Below, one piece after another: positions 15,201 to 22,648 of a stretch of 30,820 nt of DNA. Source of the stretch: PFJX01 sp040757575 (GTDB taxonomy: Bacteria; Pseudomonadota; Gammaproteobacteria; Burkholderiales; Thiobacillaceae); contig JBFLXA010000024.1 in NCBI GenBank assembly GCA_040757575.1, forward strand, positions 1 through 30,820, in the 5' to 3' direction. The first letter of the stretch is position 1. Every line of letters starts with the position of its first letter. A program made the translations under genes and the position numbers. The notes beneath the pieces were generated by a model that worked only from the letters and a program-made list of their open reading frames with translations, ran no database searches and was not told the DNA's origin.

Positions 15201-15829
15201 AACTGCTGGTCCTGGCGCTGGCCTTCAGCGCCGGAACTGCCCTGGCCGGCAAGCAGCAGTACGAACCCCTGTCCGCCAGCGTCAAGGCCCGACTGTCCAA
15301 GGCGGTGGCCGATGCGGCTGTCGAAAAAGCGGCATTTGCCGATTCCCCGACAGTCCGTTTGTGGCTGGGGGAGATGTCCAACCGCCTCACCCGCTACATC
15401 CCGGACCCGGAATTCCGGGAAGACTTCCTCAACACCCTGCACTACGAAGCCACCCGGGCCGGCCTGGACCCGGAGCTCATGCTGGGCCTCATCGAGGTGG
15501 AGAGCGGCTTCAAGAAATATGCCGTTTCCAGCGTGGGGGCCCGGGGCTTTACCCAGGTGATGCCCTTCTGGCTGGACGTGATCGGCACCCGGGAGCAGAA
15601 CCTCTTCCACCTGCGCACCAACCTGCGCTACGGCACCACCATCCTGCGGCATTACATCGATATCGAAAAGGGCAACCTGTTCCGGGCCCTGGGCCGTTAC
15701 AACGGCAGTCTGGGCAAGGCTGAGTATCCGGAAATGGTCTACGCCGCCTGGCGCAACCACTGGACCTACGGGCTGCCCCCTAAAGGTCGGGCGGCACCTG
15801 CCAGGAACAGGGGCACCACGGCTTACTGA
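15182..15829 (+). CDS. Lytic murein transglycosylase, SLT family
   Basis: A 215-residue periplasmic enzyme predicted to cleave the glycan strands of peptidoglycan with 1,6-anhydro product formation. It has a signal peptide (about 1-22, ending ALA), then a goose-lysozyme-like SLT domain: LMLGLIEVESGFKKYAVSS with catalytic Glu in the family's VESGF motif (about 99-117), GARGFTQVMPFW, and LRYGTTILRHY plus LGRYNGSLG near the end. It overlaps proS by 19 bp, so the two are probably cotranscribed; this pairing looks typical for betaproteobacteria. A nine-base-pair hairpin (15828-15848) starts at its stop codon but has no T tract. Confidence 0.9.
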   Translation: MSKRSLKLLVLALAFSAGTALAGKQQYEPLSASVKARLSKAVADAAVEKAAFADSPTVRLWLGEMSNRLTRYIPDPEFREDFLNTLHYEATRAGLDPELMLGLIEVESGFKKYAVSSVGARGFTQVMPFWLDVIGTREQNLFHLRTNLRYGTTILRHYIDIEKGNLFRALGRYNGSLGKAEYPEMVYAAWRNHWTYGLPPKGRAAPARNRGTTAY

Positions 15830-15892
15830 AGGCCCGAATCGGGTCTTCAAGACGAGGCACGCTACAAGGCACAACAAGGGAAAAAAAGAGGG

Positions 15893-15969
15893 TGGGGCGA
15901 TGGATGGGAATCGAACCCACGACACCTGGAGCCACAATCCAGTGCTCTACCAACTGAGCTACCACCGCC
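15893..15969 (-). tRNA. tRNA-His (GTG)
   Basis: A full cloverleaf on the minus strand with anticodon GTG (15933-15935) in the loop TTGTGGC, a stem CTGGA/TCCAG and a T-loop TTCGATT. The acceptor stem GCGGTGG pairs with CCATCGC with one G-U. The extra 5' G(-1) opposite C73, a histidine tRNA identity mark, is encoded, as is the 3' CCA. It is the last of three tRNAs in the leftward cluster. Confidence 0.97.
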
Positions 15970-15980
15970 ACCGTAAAACC

Positions 15981-16057
15981 TGGCCTGCCCGACAGGGATC
16001 GAACCTGTAACCCCCAGCTTAGAAGGCTGGTGCTCTATCCAATTGAGCTACGGGCAG
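15981..16057 (-). tRNA. tRNA-Arg (TCT)
   Basis: Cloverleaf on the minus strand with anticodon TCT (16021-16023) in the loop CTTCTAA, closed by CCAGC/GCTGG. Acceptor arms CTGCCCG and CGGGCAG pair perfectly, the discriminator is G and CCA is encoded. It reads AGA/AGG codons, which are rare in a GC-rich genome. Confidence 0.97.
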
Positions 16058-16102
16058 CGTTCCTGCGGGCACTCGAAGATATATTTGCAGCCGGTAACGT
16101 TT

Positions 16103-16179
<77 letters not shown>

Positions 16180-16189
16180 AAGGCGCGAG

Positions 16190-16218
16190 AATATACCTGC
16201 TCGGCCCGGCAAAAGCAA
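16190..16218 (-). promoter_or_regulatory. Promoter of the Pro-Arg-His tRNA cluster
   Basis: On the minus strand TTGCTT (16213-16218) and TATATT (16190-16195) are exactly 17 bp apart, and the -10 box is followed by a GC-rich stretch CTCGCGCC. GC-rich discriminators of this kind are typical of stringently controlled stable-RNA promoters. The mature tRNA-Pro begins ten bases downstream of the -10 box. Confidence 0.6.
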
Positions 16219-16286
16219 TGCTGCCGGCGCATGAATTGCCTGCTTCTCCGCTAGAATAAGCCCCTTTCAGACTACTGCCTTTCGCC

Positions 16287-17141
16287 ATGGCCGCTCGCAT
16301 CCTTGATGGCAAGTCCATCGCCGACCAGTTGATCCAGGATATCCGGCGGCAGGTGGAAGAACGGCGATCAGCGGGCCAGCGGGTACCGGGCCTGGCCGTC
16401 ATCCTGCTGGGCAGCGACCCGGCTTCCAGCATCTATGTGCGCAACAAGCGCCGCGCCTGCGATGCGGCCGGCGTGCTGTCTGTTTCCCACGATCTGCCGG
16501 CAGAGACTTCCCAGGCCGATCTGCTGGCCCTGATCCGCCAGTTGAACGATGACCCCACCGTGGACGGCATCCTGGTTCAGGCGCCCCTGCCTGCCCACAT
16601 CGATGCCGAAACCGTGGTGGAAACGATCCGTCCCGACAAGGACGTGGACGGCTTTCACCCTTACAACATCGGTCGACTGGCCATGCGCCTGCCCACCCTA
16701 CGCTCCTGCACGCCCTATGGCGTGATGCGCCTGTTGGAAACCACCGGCGAGCCCCTGCGGGGCAAGCATGCCGTGGTGGTGGGGGCTTCCAACCACGTGG
16801 GCCGGCCCATGGCCCTGGAATTGCTGATGGCGGGCTGCACGGTGACCGTGTGCCATTCCGCCACCCGGGATCTGCCCGGCCACGTGGGCCAGGCGGATAT
16901 CGTCGTGGCCGCCGTGGGCAAGCCGGAGATGGTGAAAGGCGCCTGGATCAGGGAAGGCGCCCTGGTGGTGGACGTGGGCATCAACCGCCTGGACGACGGA
17001 CGCCTGGCGGGGGATGTGGAATTCGCCGTGGCCCGGGAACGGGCCGGCTGGATCACCCCCGTGCCGGGGGGCGTGGGCCCCATGACGGTGGCCACCCTGT
17101 TGCAGAACACCCTGGAAGCGGCGGCAAGACATCCTTATTGA
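16287..17141 (+). CDS. folD: Bifunctional methylenetetrahydrofolate dehydrogenase/cyclohydrolase
   Basis: FolD interconverts methylene-, methenyl- and formyl-tetrahydrofolate, supplying one-carbon units for purines and fMet-tRNA. The 284 residues are of normal length. The catalytic motif YVRNKRRACDAAG keeps the active-site lysine; also seen are GILVQAPLP (about 93-101), DKDVDGFHPYNIGRL (about 113-127), the NADP loop VVVGASNHVGRPMA and the C-terminal signature PVPGGVGPMTVATLLQNT. A TAGAAT box at 16252-16257 may be its -10, with no good -35. The gene diverges from the tRNA cluster. Its TGA stop lies inside the left arm of a palindromic repeat. Confidence 0.97.
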   Translation: MAARILDGKSIADQLIQDIRRQVEERRSAGQRVPGLAVILLGSDPASSIYVRNKRRACDAAGVLSVSHDLPAETSQADLLALIRQLNDDPTVDGILVQAPLPAHIDAETVVETIRPDKDVDGFHPYNIGRLAMRLPTLRSCTPYGVMRLLETTGEPLRGKHAVVVGASNHVGRPMALELLMAGCTVTVCHSATRDLPGHVGQADIVVAAVGKPEMVKGAWIREGALVVDVGINRLDDGRLAGDVEFAVARERAGWITPVPGGVGPMTVATLLQNTLEAAARHPY

Positions 17142-17260
17142 TACGGCCAGTTGAAGTATGAAGTGCTTCCCTCTCCCCCAGCCCCTCCCCCGCAAGCGGG
17201 GGAGGGGTGCGCGGCAGCGCGGGAGAGGGTGGGTTTAGACATCTTCGTGCCGTATCAATA
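17136..17260. repeat. 125-bp palindromic repeat overlapping the folD stop
   Basis: The outer arms are a perfect 12-bp inverted repeat, TATTGATACGGC (17136-17147) and GCCGTATCAATA (17249-17260). Inside, CCCTCTCCC (17169-17177) pairs with GGGAGAGGG (17221-17229), and CCCCTCCCCCGC (17182-17193) pairs perfectly with 17196-17207 across only AA. The GC-rich core resembles a hairpin repeat widespread in bacterial genomes. There is no T tract. It could stop transcription or protect mRNA ends, but that is inference. Confidence 0.65.
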
Positions 17261-17285
17261 GTCGTAAGGCGGACCGGGGATGCGT

Positions 17286-17313
17286 CCCGGACTCGCTGCG
17301 CTCCTCCGGACTA
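17286..17313. repeat. Dispersed 28-bp repeat, copy 2
   Basis: The segment starts CCCGGACTCGCTGCGCTCC and ends CCGGACTA, and matches 3415-3442 at 25 of 28 positions. It lies between the folD-side palindrome and the 22-bp palindrome, in the convergent gap between folD and the phosphatase gene. Confidence 0.45.
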
Positions 17314-17320
17314 CGGGGTT

Positions 17321-17342
17321 GCGGTGAGCTGCAGCTCACCGC
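17321..17342. repeat. Perfect 22-bp palindrome downstream of the CbbY-like gene
   Basis: GCGGTGAGCTG is followed directly by its exact complement, with no spacer. It lies six bases past the stop codon of the leftward phosphatase gene. Lacking a T tract, it is not a typical terminator; it may be part of the adjacent dispersed repeat or a protein-binding site. Confidence 0.5.
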
Positions 17343-17347
17343 CTCCA

Positions 17348-18052
17348 TCACCCACCGATCAAAGCGCGAATCTGGGCCAGGCCCGTTCCTTGCAAATCCG
17401 GGAGGACTGCCAGTGCCCCGGTAAAATCATGGTCCCGGGTGTAGTCGTTCACGGTCACCACGGTACGCAGCCCAGCGCCCAGGGACGCCTTGATGCCGTT
17501 TTCTGAATCCTCGAAGGCCAGGCAATCTCCGGGCTGCAGACCCAGTTGGGCCATGGCCCAGACGTAGATGTCCGGCGCAGGCTTCTTGGCCGGGACGATG
17601 TCCCCGGCGGCGATGACCTGGAACCACTCGGGGCCATCCGGCGCCAGGCTGTGGCGCAGAAGCTCGGTGACGTTTTCCGGCGTGGTGGTGGTGGCCACCC
17701 CCAGGATCAGGCCGGCGGCCCGGGCTTCTTCCAGCAGGCGGCGGACGCCGGGACGCAGGGGAATGCCGCCTTCCGCCAGCATGCGGGTGTAATGGCGGGT
17801 CTTGGCCTTGTGCAGCTCGGCCACCAGGGCGTCGAAATCAGCGGGTTTGACGTAGTCCGTGCGGAACTTGTCCACGTAGTACTTCATGCGTTCCTTGCCG
17901 CCGGTCACCGCCAGCAACTGGCCATACAACTCCACATCCCAGTTCCAGTCCAGGCCATATTCCTGGAAAGCAGCATTGAAGGCGGGGCGATGGCCGTCCC
18001 GCTCCGTATCGGCCAGGGTACCGTCCACATCGAACAACAAGGCTTTCAACAT
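17348..18052 (-). CDS. HAD-superfamily phosphatase, CbbY-like
   Basis: A 234-residue haloacid dehalogenase-type hydrolase. It has the nucleophile motif FDVDGTLAD (D8 and D10), a helical cap domain (about 16-90), motif II in GVATTTTPENV, motif III lysine in VPAKKPAPDIY and motif IV in AFEDSENGIKAS. The stretch YGLDWNWDVELYGQLLAVTGGKERM closely resembles CbbY, which removes the Rubisco inhibitor xylulose-1,5-bisphosphate; other sugar phosphatases of the same subgroup are possible. I chose the ATG at 18050-18052, preceded by AAGGAAG, because the 23 codons upstream do not look like protein and would cross the divergent gene's promoter. No Rubisco or other Calvin-cycle gene is visible nearby. Confidence 0.82.
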   Translation of the reverse strand: MLKALLFDVDGTLADTERDGHRPAFNAAFQEYGLDWNWDVELYGQLLAVTGGKERMKYYVDKFRTDYVKPADFDALVAELHKAKTRHYTRMLAEGGIPLRPGVRRLLEEARAAGLILGVATTTTPENVTELLRHSLAPDGPEWFQVIAAGDIVPAKKPAPDIYVWAMAQLGLQPGDCLAFEDSENGIKASLGAGLRTVVTVNDYTRDHDFTGALAVLPDLQGTGLAQIRALIGG

Positions 18053-18076
18053 AAACTTCCTTTCTCTTTCAAAGGT

Positions 18077-18104
18077 TTGTGATTCTGCCCCAGGTGGGTA
18101 AACT
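18077..18104 (+). promoter_or_regulatory. Candidate promoter of the 151-residue unknown gene
   Basis: TTGTGA (18077-18082) and TAAACT (18099-18104) are 16 bp apart, each matching four of six consensus bases. The start codon at 18133 follows about 22 bases after the expected transcription start. Confidence 0.35.
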
Positions 18105-18132
18105 TTCGGGCCCGGCCTCAAGATCGCTTCCC

Positions 18133-18588
18133 ATGCACGTCCCAGACCCGCGCAATCCCGACTTCGATCGCCTGTTCGACGGCACCCTCTACAGTCTGCT
18201 TTCCTGGGACCAGCTTACCGCCTTCTGGCAAACCCTGGACCCGTCCGGCGACTGGTATCTCTACGCCGTGGGCGAGGCCCGCCCCACGAGTCCGGCGGAC
18301 GCCGAACACGTGACGGCCTTTATCCAGCAAATCGACGCCCTGTTGCGCAAGGAGCACGACGAGGACTATTGCGGCATCGTCTACGCGGATGACCTGAAGT
18401 CCCCCAGCATCGTGAAGATCTACGACCCCAACAACCTGGGCACCTCCTGCGGCTCCAGCGGCCACAAGATCCTGCCGGGCTGGGTCATGTCCCGGGTGCC
18501 GCCCTCGGACCTGGAAGCCCCCCATTTCCTCCCCCAGAACCGCAAACGCTGGTGGCAGGGCTTCATGGACTTCATCGGCGCCAAGTAA
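18133..18588 (+). CDS. Conserved-looking protein of unknown function (151 residues)
   Basis: I do not recognise this family. It is a small soluble protein without signal peptide or membrane segment, rich in Asp, Trp and Pro. Visible blocks are DPRNPDFDRLFDGTLYSLLSW at the start, a helical middle (about 55-80), DEDYCGIVYADDLKSPSIVKIYDP (about 79-102), and a C-terminal CGSSGHKILPGWVMSRVPPSD (about 109-129). Codon use matches the neighbours, and the reading frame is closed by a clear bidirectional terminator, so it is probably a real gene. The ATG at 18133 is preferred over one at 18079, which would place the promoter inside the coding region. No ribosome site is evident. Confidence 0.72.
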   Translation: MHVPDPRNPDFDRLFDGTLYSLLSWDQLTAFWQTLDPSGDWYLYAVGEARPTSPADAEHVTAFIQQIDALLRKEHDEDYCGIVYADDLKSPSIVKIYDPNNLGTSCGSSGHKILPGWVMSRVPPSDLEAPHFLPQNRKRWWQGFMDFIGAK

Positions 18589-18606
18589 CAAACTGCCCGA
18601 CAGCAT

Positions 18607-18636
18607 AAAAAAAGCCAGCACAACGCTGGCTTTTTT
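18607..18636. terminator. Bidirectional terminator between the unknown gene and pnp
   Basis: The stem GCCAGC/GCTGGC with loop ACAAC is flanked by an A run on the left and six Ts on the right, so it can end transcription from both strands. It serves the 151-residue gene (rightward) and pnp (leftward). Confidence 0.9.
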
Positions 18637-18650
18637 CGTTGCCGGCGAGC

Positions 18651-20777
18651 TTACTCGGCAGCCGGGGCCTCAGCGGGTTGCTGGGGCTTGGGCGGCGGCT
18701 CGATCAGGGCCTTCATGGACAGGCGCATGCGGCCTTTCTCGTCCGTCTCCAGCACTTTCACCTGCACGGCCTGGCCTTCCTTCAGGTGGTCGGCCACCGC
18801 GTTGACCCGCTCGTGGGCGATCTGGGAGATGTGCAGCAGACCATCCTTGCCGGGCAGCACGTTGACGATGGCGCCGAAGTCGAGAATCTTCAGCACGGTG
18901 CCGTCGTAGGTCTTGCCCACTTCGACTTCGGCGGTGATGTCCTCGATGCGCTTCTTGGCCAGTTCGCCGGATTCGGTGCTGGTGCAGGCGATCTTGATGG
19001 TGCCGGACTCGTCGATGTCGATCTGGGTGCCGGTTTCTTCGGTCAAGGCCCGGATGGTGGCGCCGCCCTTGCCGATCACGTCGCGGATCTTCTCCGGATT
19101 GATCTTCATGGTGATGATGCGGGGCGCGTACTGGCTCATCTCGTGGGGCTGGGCTTCGGCGGAATTCATGATGCCCAGGATGTGCAGACGGGCTTCCTTG
19201 GCCTGGGTGAGGGCCACCTGCATGATTTCCTTGGTGATGCCCTGGATCTTGATGTCCATCTGCAGGGCGGTGACGCCGTCGGTGGTGCCGGCCACCTTGA
19301 AGTCCATGTCACCCAGGTGATCTTCATCCCCCAGGATGTCGGTCAGCACGGCGAAACGGTTGCTTTCCTTGATGAGGCCCATGGCGATGCCGGCCACGTG
19401 CTTCTTCATGGGGACACCCGCGTCCATCAGGGCCAGAGAGCCACCACAGACAGAAGCCATGGAGGACGAACCGTTGGATTCGGTGATTTCGGAAACGACC
19501 CGCAGCGTATAGCCGAACTCTTCCTTGCTGGGCAGCATGGCCAGCAGACCCCGCTTGGCAAGACGGCCGTGGCCGATTTCCCGGCGCTTGGGGCTGCCCA
19601 CACGGCCAGTTTCACCGGTAGCAAAGGGAGGCATGTTGTAGTGGAACAGGAAGCGGTCGGAATATTCGCCGGTCAGTGCTTCGATGGTCTGCTCGTCCCG
19701 GCCAGTTCCCAGGGTGGCGACCACCAGGGCCTGGGTCTCACCCCGGGTGAACAGGGCGGAACCATGGGTGCGGGGCAGCACGCCGGTGCGGATGGTGATA
19801 GGCCGCACGGTGCGGGTGTCACGACCGTCGATGCGCGGCTCACCGGCCAGGATGCGGCCACGCACCACCTTGGCTTCCAGGGCGTGGAACAGGTCCTTCA
19901 CCACGTTGGCGGCGGTGGTGTCCATGTCGGCGGTGATCATCTCGGCGAAGACCCGGTTGCGGATCTCGTCCACGGCGGCAACGCGGGCCTGCTTCTGCTT
20001 GATGGAGTAAGCCTGGTTGAGGCCATCGCCGCAGATGCTGTTCATCTTCTCGATGAGTGCAGTGGGGGTCTCGGGTTCGGTCCAGGCCCATTCCTCGTTG
20101 CCGGCTTCGTCGGCCAGTTCGTTGATGGCGTCGATGGCGGCGCGCATCTGCTCGTGGCCATAAACCACGGCGCCCAGCATCACGTCTTCAGGCAGTTCCT
20201 GGGCTTCGGATTCCACCATCAGTACGGCGGATTCGGTACCGGCGACCACCAGGTCCAGCTTGGAACTCTTCAGTTCGGTCTGGGTGGGGTTGAGGACGTA
20301 CTGGCCGTCGATGTAACCCACCCGGGCGGCACCGATGGGGCCGTTGAAAGGCAGGCCGGACAGGGACAGGGCAGCGGAAGCGCCGATCAGGGCGGGAATG
20401 TCGGAATCCACTTCCGGATTGGCGGACACCACCGTGGCGATGATCTGCACTTCATTGAAGAAGCCATCGGGGAAGAGGGGACGGATGGGGCGGTCGATCA
20501 GGCGGGAGGTGAGGGTCTCCTTTTCCGTGGCCTTGCCTTCCCGCTTGAAATAGCCACCGGGGATACGGCCGGCAGCGTAGGTCTTCTCCATGTAATCCAC
20601 AGTCAGGGGGAAGAAGTCTTGGCCCGGCTTTACTTCGTTCTTGGCCACCACGGCGACCAGCACCACGGTGTCGTCCATGTTGACCATGACCGCGCCGGTG
20701 GCCTGGCGGGCGATTTCGCCAGTTTCCAGGGTGACGGTATGGCGACCGTATTGGAAGGATTTCTTGACTGGATTCAC
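18651..20777 (-). CDS. pnp: Polyribonucleotide nucleotidyltransferase (PNPase)
   Basis: PNPase degrades RNA 3' to 5' by phosphorolysis, alone or in the degradosome. The 708 residues give the full plan: first RNase PH domain (about 1-230, with FFPLTVDYMEKTYAAGRIPGG), an alpha-helical linker, second RNase PH core (about 320-545, with the GETQALVVATLG and GGSLALMDAGVPM segments), KH domain (about 553-610, IGKGGATIRAL) and S1 domain (about 620-690, GTVLKILDFGAIVNVLPGKDGLLHIS). The tail is Pro/Ala/Glu-rich. The start is GTG with an AAGGAA site. It follows rpsO, with a terminator-like hairpin between the two as in E. coli, where PNPase levels are autoregulated through leader processing; whether that holds here is unknown. 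Confidence 0.98.
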   Translation of the reverse strand: MNPVKKSFQYGRHTVTLETGEIARQATGAVMVNMDDTVVLVAVVAKNEVKPGQDFFPLTVDYMEKTYAAGRIPGGYFKREGKATEKETLTSRLIDRPIRPLFPDGFFNEVQIIATVVSANPEVDSDIPALIGASAALSLSGLPFNGPIGAARVGYIDGQYVLNPTQTELKSSKLDLVVAGTESAVLMVESEAQELPEDVMLGAVVYGHEQMRAAIDAINELADEAGNEEWAWTEPETPTALIEKMNSICGDGLNQAYSIKQKQARVAAVDEIRNRVFAEMITADMDTTAANVVKDLFHALEAKVVRGRILAGEPRIDGRDTRTVRPITIRTGVLPRTHGSALFTRGETQALVVATLGTGRDEQTIEALTGEYSDRFLFHYNMPPFATGETGRVGSPKRREIGHGRLAKRGLLAMLPSKEEFGYTLRVVSEITESNGSSSMASVCGGSLALMDAGVPMKKHVAGIAMGLIKESNRFAVLTDILGDEDHLGDMDFKVAGTTDGVTALQMDIKIQGITKEIMQVALTQAKEARLHILGIMNSAEAQPHEMSQYAPRIITMKINPEKIRDVIGKGGATIRALTEETGTQIDIDESGTIKIACTSTESGELAKKRIEDITAEVEVGKTYDGTVLKILDFGAIVNVLPGKDGLLHISQIAHERVNAVADHLKEGQAVQVKVLETDEKGRMRLSMKALIEPPPKPQQPAEAPAAE

Positions 20778-20813
20778 GCTGGGGTTCCTTTGTCCGTTAT
20801 TTAGCGGAGGATG

Positions 20814-20840
20814 AAAAACACCCTGCTTTTGGCAGGGTGT
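20814..20840 (-). terminator. rpsO-pnp intergenic terminator
   Basis: Read leftward, nine-base arms ACACCCTGC and GCAGGGTGT enclose CAAAA and are followed by TTTTT. The hairpin lies 44 bases past the rpsO stop and 37 bases before pnp. It probably sets the rpsO to pnp ratio by partial read-through. Confidence 0.8.
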
Positions 20841-20883
20841 CGGGGCGTTCTGCGTCGGGGCGAGCTTGCCGGACCGGGGTTGC

Positions 20884-21153
20884 TTACTTGCGCAGGCCCA
20901 GGGTCTGAATCAACTGGGTGTAACGGTCGGCGCTCTTGTCTTTCAGGTAATCCAGCAGACGACGACGACGGGAAACCATCTTCAGCAGGCCACGGCGGGA
21001 ATGGTGATCCTTGGTGTTGGCCTTGAAGTGGGCGGTCAGGTCATTGATGCGGGCGGTCAGCAGGGCAACCTGGACTTCGGGGGAGCCGGTATCCGCGGCA
21101 CCGCGTGCGTGTTGCTTGACGATTTCAGCCTTCTGGGCGGTAGTGATAGCCAT
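20884..21153 (-). CDS. rpsO: 30S ribosomal protein S15
   Basis: S15 is a primary 16S rRNA-binding protein that helps form the 30S platform. The 89-residue length is standard, and the sequence has the conserved TGSPEVQVALLTARINDLTAHF and HHSRRGLLKMVSRRRRLLDYL blocks. The ATG has a TAGGAG ribosome site and follows a good promoter at 21216-21244. It lies between truB and pnp, the usual proteobacterial order. Confidence 0.98.
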   Translation of the reverse strand: MAITTAQKAEIVKQHARGAADTGSPEVQVALLTARINDLTAHFKANTKDHHSRRGLLKMVSRRRRLLDYLKDKSADRYTQLIQTLGLRK

Positions 21154-21215
21154 GGTATTTCTCCTAAAAATCGCGTGGCCCGAGGCTATTCAGGACACGT
21201 TCACGAAAGCCAGGC

Positions 21216-21244
21216 ATTTTAAGCCGATCGCCCGCCTCAATCAA
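21216..21244 (-). promoter_or_regulatory. rpsO promoter
   Basis: On the minus strand TTGATT (21239-21244) and TAAAAT (21216-21221) are 17 bp apart, matching four and five of six consensus bases. Transcription would start about 55 bases before the rpsO start codon. Confidence 0.6.
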
Positions 21245-21245
21245 T

Positions 21246-21265
21246 AAAAACCAGCTGAATTCAGC
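21246..21265 (-). terminator. Possible weak terminator after truB
   Basis: The palindrome GCTGAATTCAGC (21254-21265) is followed leftward by TGG and a T5 tract. The stem is short (GCTG/CAGC with loop AATT), so it may only attenuate transcription from the upstream operon just before the rpsO promoter. Confidence 0.3.
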
Positions 21266-21297
21266 CCATTAGCGCTGCTTAACCGGCCTGGGTCACT

Positions 21298-22197
21298 TCA
21301 GCCTTGTGCGGCATCCGTACACACCAACCGTTGTGGTGCCAGCTTGCCTTCCTCATTTACCACGCCCACCCCCAGGAACACTTGGTCCGGGTCATACAAC
21401 CTGAACAGGGTGCCCACCTGGAGCCGGGGCAGCCATACCGCCTGGCCGTGCAGCATCTGCCAGGCGGATTCCTGGTCCAGCTGCTGGATGGGGAGCCTCT
21501 GGATGAGCCGGTCCGCCGGGGCCAGGCAGGCATCCAGGGAATCCGGCGATTGGGCGGCCAGGGTTTCCAGGGTGTAGGCATCCGCCACGGAAAACCCGCC
21601 CACCGCCAGGCGCCGCAAACCCACCAGATGGCCGCCGCAGCCCAGGGCCTGACCCAGGTCGTCCGCCAGGGCCCGCACGTAGAAGCCCTTGCTGCAATGC
21701 ACCCGCAATACGCAGGTTGGCGGCGTAAAGGACAACAACTCCAGGCTATGCACCGTCACACGGCGGGCCTTGCGGGGAATCTCCACCCCCTGGCGGGCAT
21801 ATTCATAGAGGGGACGGCCCTGGTGCTTGAGGGCGGAATGCATGGGGGGCACCTGTTCGATTTCCCCCATGAAGGCGTGCAACGCCGCCCGTAGCCGGGC
21901 TTCGTCCAGGCTGACGGGAGACTCGGCGATCACATCGCCATCCAGGTCGCCGCTGGAGGTTCGCACCCCCAGGCGCACTTCCGCCTCGTACACCTTGTCC
22001 GCATCCAGCAGGAACTGGGAAAACTTGGTGGCCTCGCCGAAACACAGGGGCAGCAGACCTGTGGCAAAGGGGTCCAGGGTGCCGGTGTGGCCTGCCTTCG
22101 CCGCATTGAAAAGCCGTTTGGCCTTTTGCAGCGCAGTGTTGGAGGTCAGGCCGGCGGGTTTGTCCAGGAGCAGGACGCCGTCGACCTTACGTTTCAT
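21298..22197 (-). CDS. truB: tRNA pseudouridine(55) synthase TruB
   Basis: TruB makes pseudouridine 55 in the T-loop of tRNAs. The 299 residues show GVLLLDKPAGLTSNTAL at the start, the catalytic GHTGTLDPFATGLLP with D42, RTSSGDLDGDVI, the PPMHSALKHQGRPLYEYAR block and a C-terminal segment of the PUA-like type. The start overlaps the rbfA stop by 11 bp, so the genes are coupled. Confidence 0.97.
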   Translation of the reverse strand: MKRKVDGVLLLDKPAGLTSNTALQKAKRLFNAAKAGHTGTLDPFATGLLPLCFGEATKFSQFLLDADKVYEAEVRLGVRTSSGDLDGDVIAESPVSLDEARLRAALHAFMGEIEQVPPMHSALKHQGRPLYEYARQGVEIPRKARRVTVHSLELLSFTPPTCVLRVHCSKGFYVRALADDLGQALGCGGHLVGLRRLAVGGFSVADAYTLETLAAQSPDSLDACLAPADRLIQRLPIQQLDQESAWQMLHGQAVWLPRLQVGTLFRLYDPDQVFLGVGVVNEEGKLAPQRLVCTDAAQG

Positions 22198-22576
22198 CTT
22201 TGTGGGGCGCTTGTGTGGCGTCTTGTGTGGCGTTCTGGCGATCCGAGGCCACCGCTTCGTCGATCAGCCGGGACAGGTGTGCACCCCGCTCCACGGATGC
22301 GTCGTAGACAAAGTTGAGCTTGGGCACCGTGCGCATCTTCATCCGCTGGGCCAGCTCGCTGCGCAGGAAGCCAGAGGCCTTGACCAGCCCCTGGCGGGCC
22401 GTCTCCGGCTCGCCAGTGTAGGTCGTGAACCAGACCTTGGCGTGCTCCAGGTCCGAGGTGACCTCCACGGCGGTGAAGGTGACCCCCACAACCCGGGGAT
22501 CCTTCATTTCACGCAGCAGGATGGACGCCAATTCCTGGCGGATCTGGTCGGCGACGCGGCGGGAACGGTTGTTCAT
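22187..22576 (-). CDS. rbfA: 30S ribosome-binding factor RbfA
   Basis: RbfA binds the 30S subunit late in maturation and is needed for 16S rRNA processing and cold adaptation. The 129 residues form a KH-like fold with RVADQIRQELASILLREMKDPRV near the start, VTFTAVEVTSDLEHAKVWFT (about 32-51) and PKLNFVYDASVERGAHLSRLIDE (about 84-106). A polar tail of about 20 residues rich in Gln, Thr and Asp follows. No clear Shine-Dalgarno site precedes the ATG; the 72-bp gap from infB (22577-22648) is instead a GC-rich stretch with near-repeats of GGCGGAGGG. Translation may depend on coupling to infB. Confidence 0.95.
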   Translation of the reverse strand: MNNRSRRVADQIRQELASILLREMKDPRVVGVTFTAVEVTSDLEHAKVWFTTYTGEPETARQGLVKASGFLRSELAQRMKMRTVPKLNFVYDASVERGAHLSRLIDEAVASDRQNATQDATQAPHKDET

Positions 22577-22648
22577 GATGCGTGAGGCGGAGGGCGTGAG
22601 GGGCGAGGCGGAGGGTGAAGCGGAACCCGCCCCCCTACGCCTGCTCCA

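Noticed and set aside
18639..20804. 721-residue plus-strand frame across pnp
   Set aside because: Antisense to PNPase and composed of Gly/His/Val/Asp repeats without any recognisable domain.
22577..22648. Near-repeats of GGCGGAGGG between infB and rbfA as a tandem repeat
   Set aside because: The units are irregular, only two or three, and GC-rich, so they do not stand out from background.
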